Assembly: GCA_964617875.1 (NCBI GenBank)
Contig: CAZUAI010000063.1
Coordinates: 1 to 31,678, forward strand
Direction: 5' to 3'
DNA: 31,678 nucleotides
Source of the DNA: CAZMVY01 sp964617875
Lineage (GTDB): Bacteria; Planctomycetota; Phycisphaerae; UBA1845; PWPN01
Shown: in pieces, positions 31,236 through 31,678 of the stretch
Layout of the letters: the number at the start of each line of letters is the position of its first letter
Numbering within the stretch: the first letter of the stretch is position 1
Translations under genes and position numbers: made by a program
Notes under the pieces: generated by a model
What the model was told of the DNA's origin: nothing
Databases searched by the model: none
What the model saw: the letters and a program-made list of their open reading frames with translations, nothing else

Positions 31236-31678
31236 GTGGAAGACCTTCAGCGCTATCTGGACCCACAGGTGCTCGCCCGGCTTGAGGGGCTGCAACTCCG
31301 CGCCCGGTTGATCGTGGAAGGCTACGTGTCGGGCGTGCATCGCAGCCCGTACCACGGGTTTTCCGTCGAGTTCGCCGAACACCGCGAATACGCTCCCGGC
31401 GACGACCTGCGGTATCTCGACTGGAAGGTTTTTGGCCGCACCGACAAGTACTACCTCAAGCAGTTCGAGGAAGAGACGAACTTGATCTGCTGTTTGTTGC
31501 TCGACGCGAGCGAGAGCATGCGCTACCAGAGCGCGGCGGCGCCGATGTCGAAGCTGGAATACGCCCAATGCGCCGGCGCGGCGCTGGCCTATTTGATTCT
31601 CCAGCAGCAGGACAGCGTGGGCCTGGCCACGTTCGACAGCGAGGTTCGTGCGCTGGTGCGTCCGAGCAGCAACCCCTC
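31236..31678 (+). CDS. DUF58 protein, 3' end beyond the window
   Basis: At least 147 codons are visible, with no stop before the window edge. GTG 31236 starts 3 nt after the MoxR stop, with GGAGA at 8-nt spacing. Conserved DUF58 features are 'VSGVHRSPYHGFSVEFAEHR' (31-50), 'YAPGDDLRYLDWKVFGRTDKY' and the VWA-like 'LLLDASESM' near residue 95. DUF58 proteins work with MoxR ATPases. This type starts directly with the DUF58 region and lacks N-terminal membrane helices, so it is probably cytoplasmic. The remainder of the operon is outside the window. Confidence 0.92.
   Translation, partial: MEDLQRYLDPQVLARLEGLQLRARLIVEGYVSGVHRSPYHGFSVEFAEHREYAPGDDLRYLDWKVFGRTDKYYLKQFEEETNLICCLLLDASESMRYQSAAAPMSKLEYAQCAGAALAYLILQQQDSVGLATFDSEVRALVRPSSNP

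Overview
The window looks like a chromosomal piece of a GC-rich Planctomycetota bacterium, probably from or near the Phycisphaerae. The evidence is a secreted enzyme ending in paired EF-hand/dockerin-type repeats of the 'FDGDGDVDxxDF' kind, two prepilin-type N-termini with 'GFTLIELLVVVAII', one of them in a protein with a C-terminal 'AFHDGH' motif, a DUF4139 protein, and a MoxR/DUF58 cluster preceded by large membrane or exported proteins. I see no phage, transposase, resistance or defence genes and no CRISPR array. The assignment is inference, since no rRNA or marker gene is present.

Layout. Positions 1-600 hold a dispersed-repeat cluster (two 106-bp direct copies and a palindromic pair) next to a tRNA-Ile(CAU) gene on the minus strand with its own promoter and a possible terminator. 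Positions 725-3015, minus strand, hold a thioredoxin-fold lipoprotein, a PmtA/UbiE-like SAM methyltransferase and an exported thioredoxin-like protein. Between the last two lies a promoter and an intrinsic terminator that would give an RNA of about 70 nt. Positions 3227-8974, plus strand, hold a UVR-motif protein, an exported DUF4139 protein and a large secreted phosphodiester glycosidase with binding and dockerin-like modules. Positions 9147-12268 are an arginine operon, argB-argD-argF. Positions 12379-15225, minus strand, hold a sodium/solute symporter and an H-X9-DG-type pseudopilin. Positions 16060-18819 hold a soluble histidine kinase with five PAS domains. Positions 19306-21723 hold a beta-helix protein that ends in a metzincin-type zinc protease motif. 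Positions 21695-22861, minus strand, hold dapF, in frame behind a truncated pseudopilin. Positions 23212-26103 hold an exported M16 protease. Positions 26278 to the window end are a four-gene operon: a retropepsin-like/TPR/thioredoxin-like exported protein, a membrane protein, a MoxR ATPase and a DUF58 protein cut by the window edge.

How the genes work together. argB-D-F cover the second, fourth and ornithine-carbamoylation steps of arginine synthesis, and the ArgB has the N-terminal helix of arginine-inhibited enzymes. dapF supplies meso-diaminopimelate for lysine and peptidoglycan. Much of the remainder is cell-envelope or exported machinery: redox proteins, proteases, a glycosidase, pseudopilins and the MoxR/DUF58 chaperone-like set.

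Most recognisable promoters here follow one simple grammar, TTGnnn-17/18 bp-TAnnnT, found by eye upstream of at least eight transcription units. The observations most worth follow-up are the candidate small RNA at 2059-2127, the beta-helix/metzincin fusion carrying a palindromic repeat inside its coding sequence, the pseudopilin-dapF junction with a possible leaderless dapF start, and the exported protein of the MoxR operon whose protease and thioredoxin active sites both look lost.
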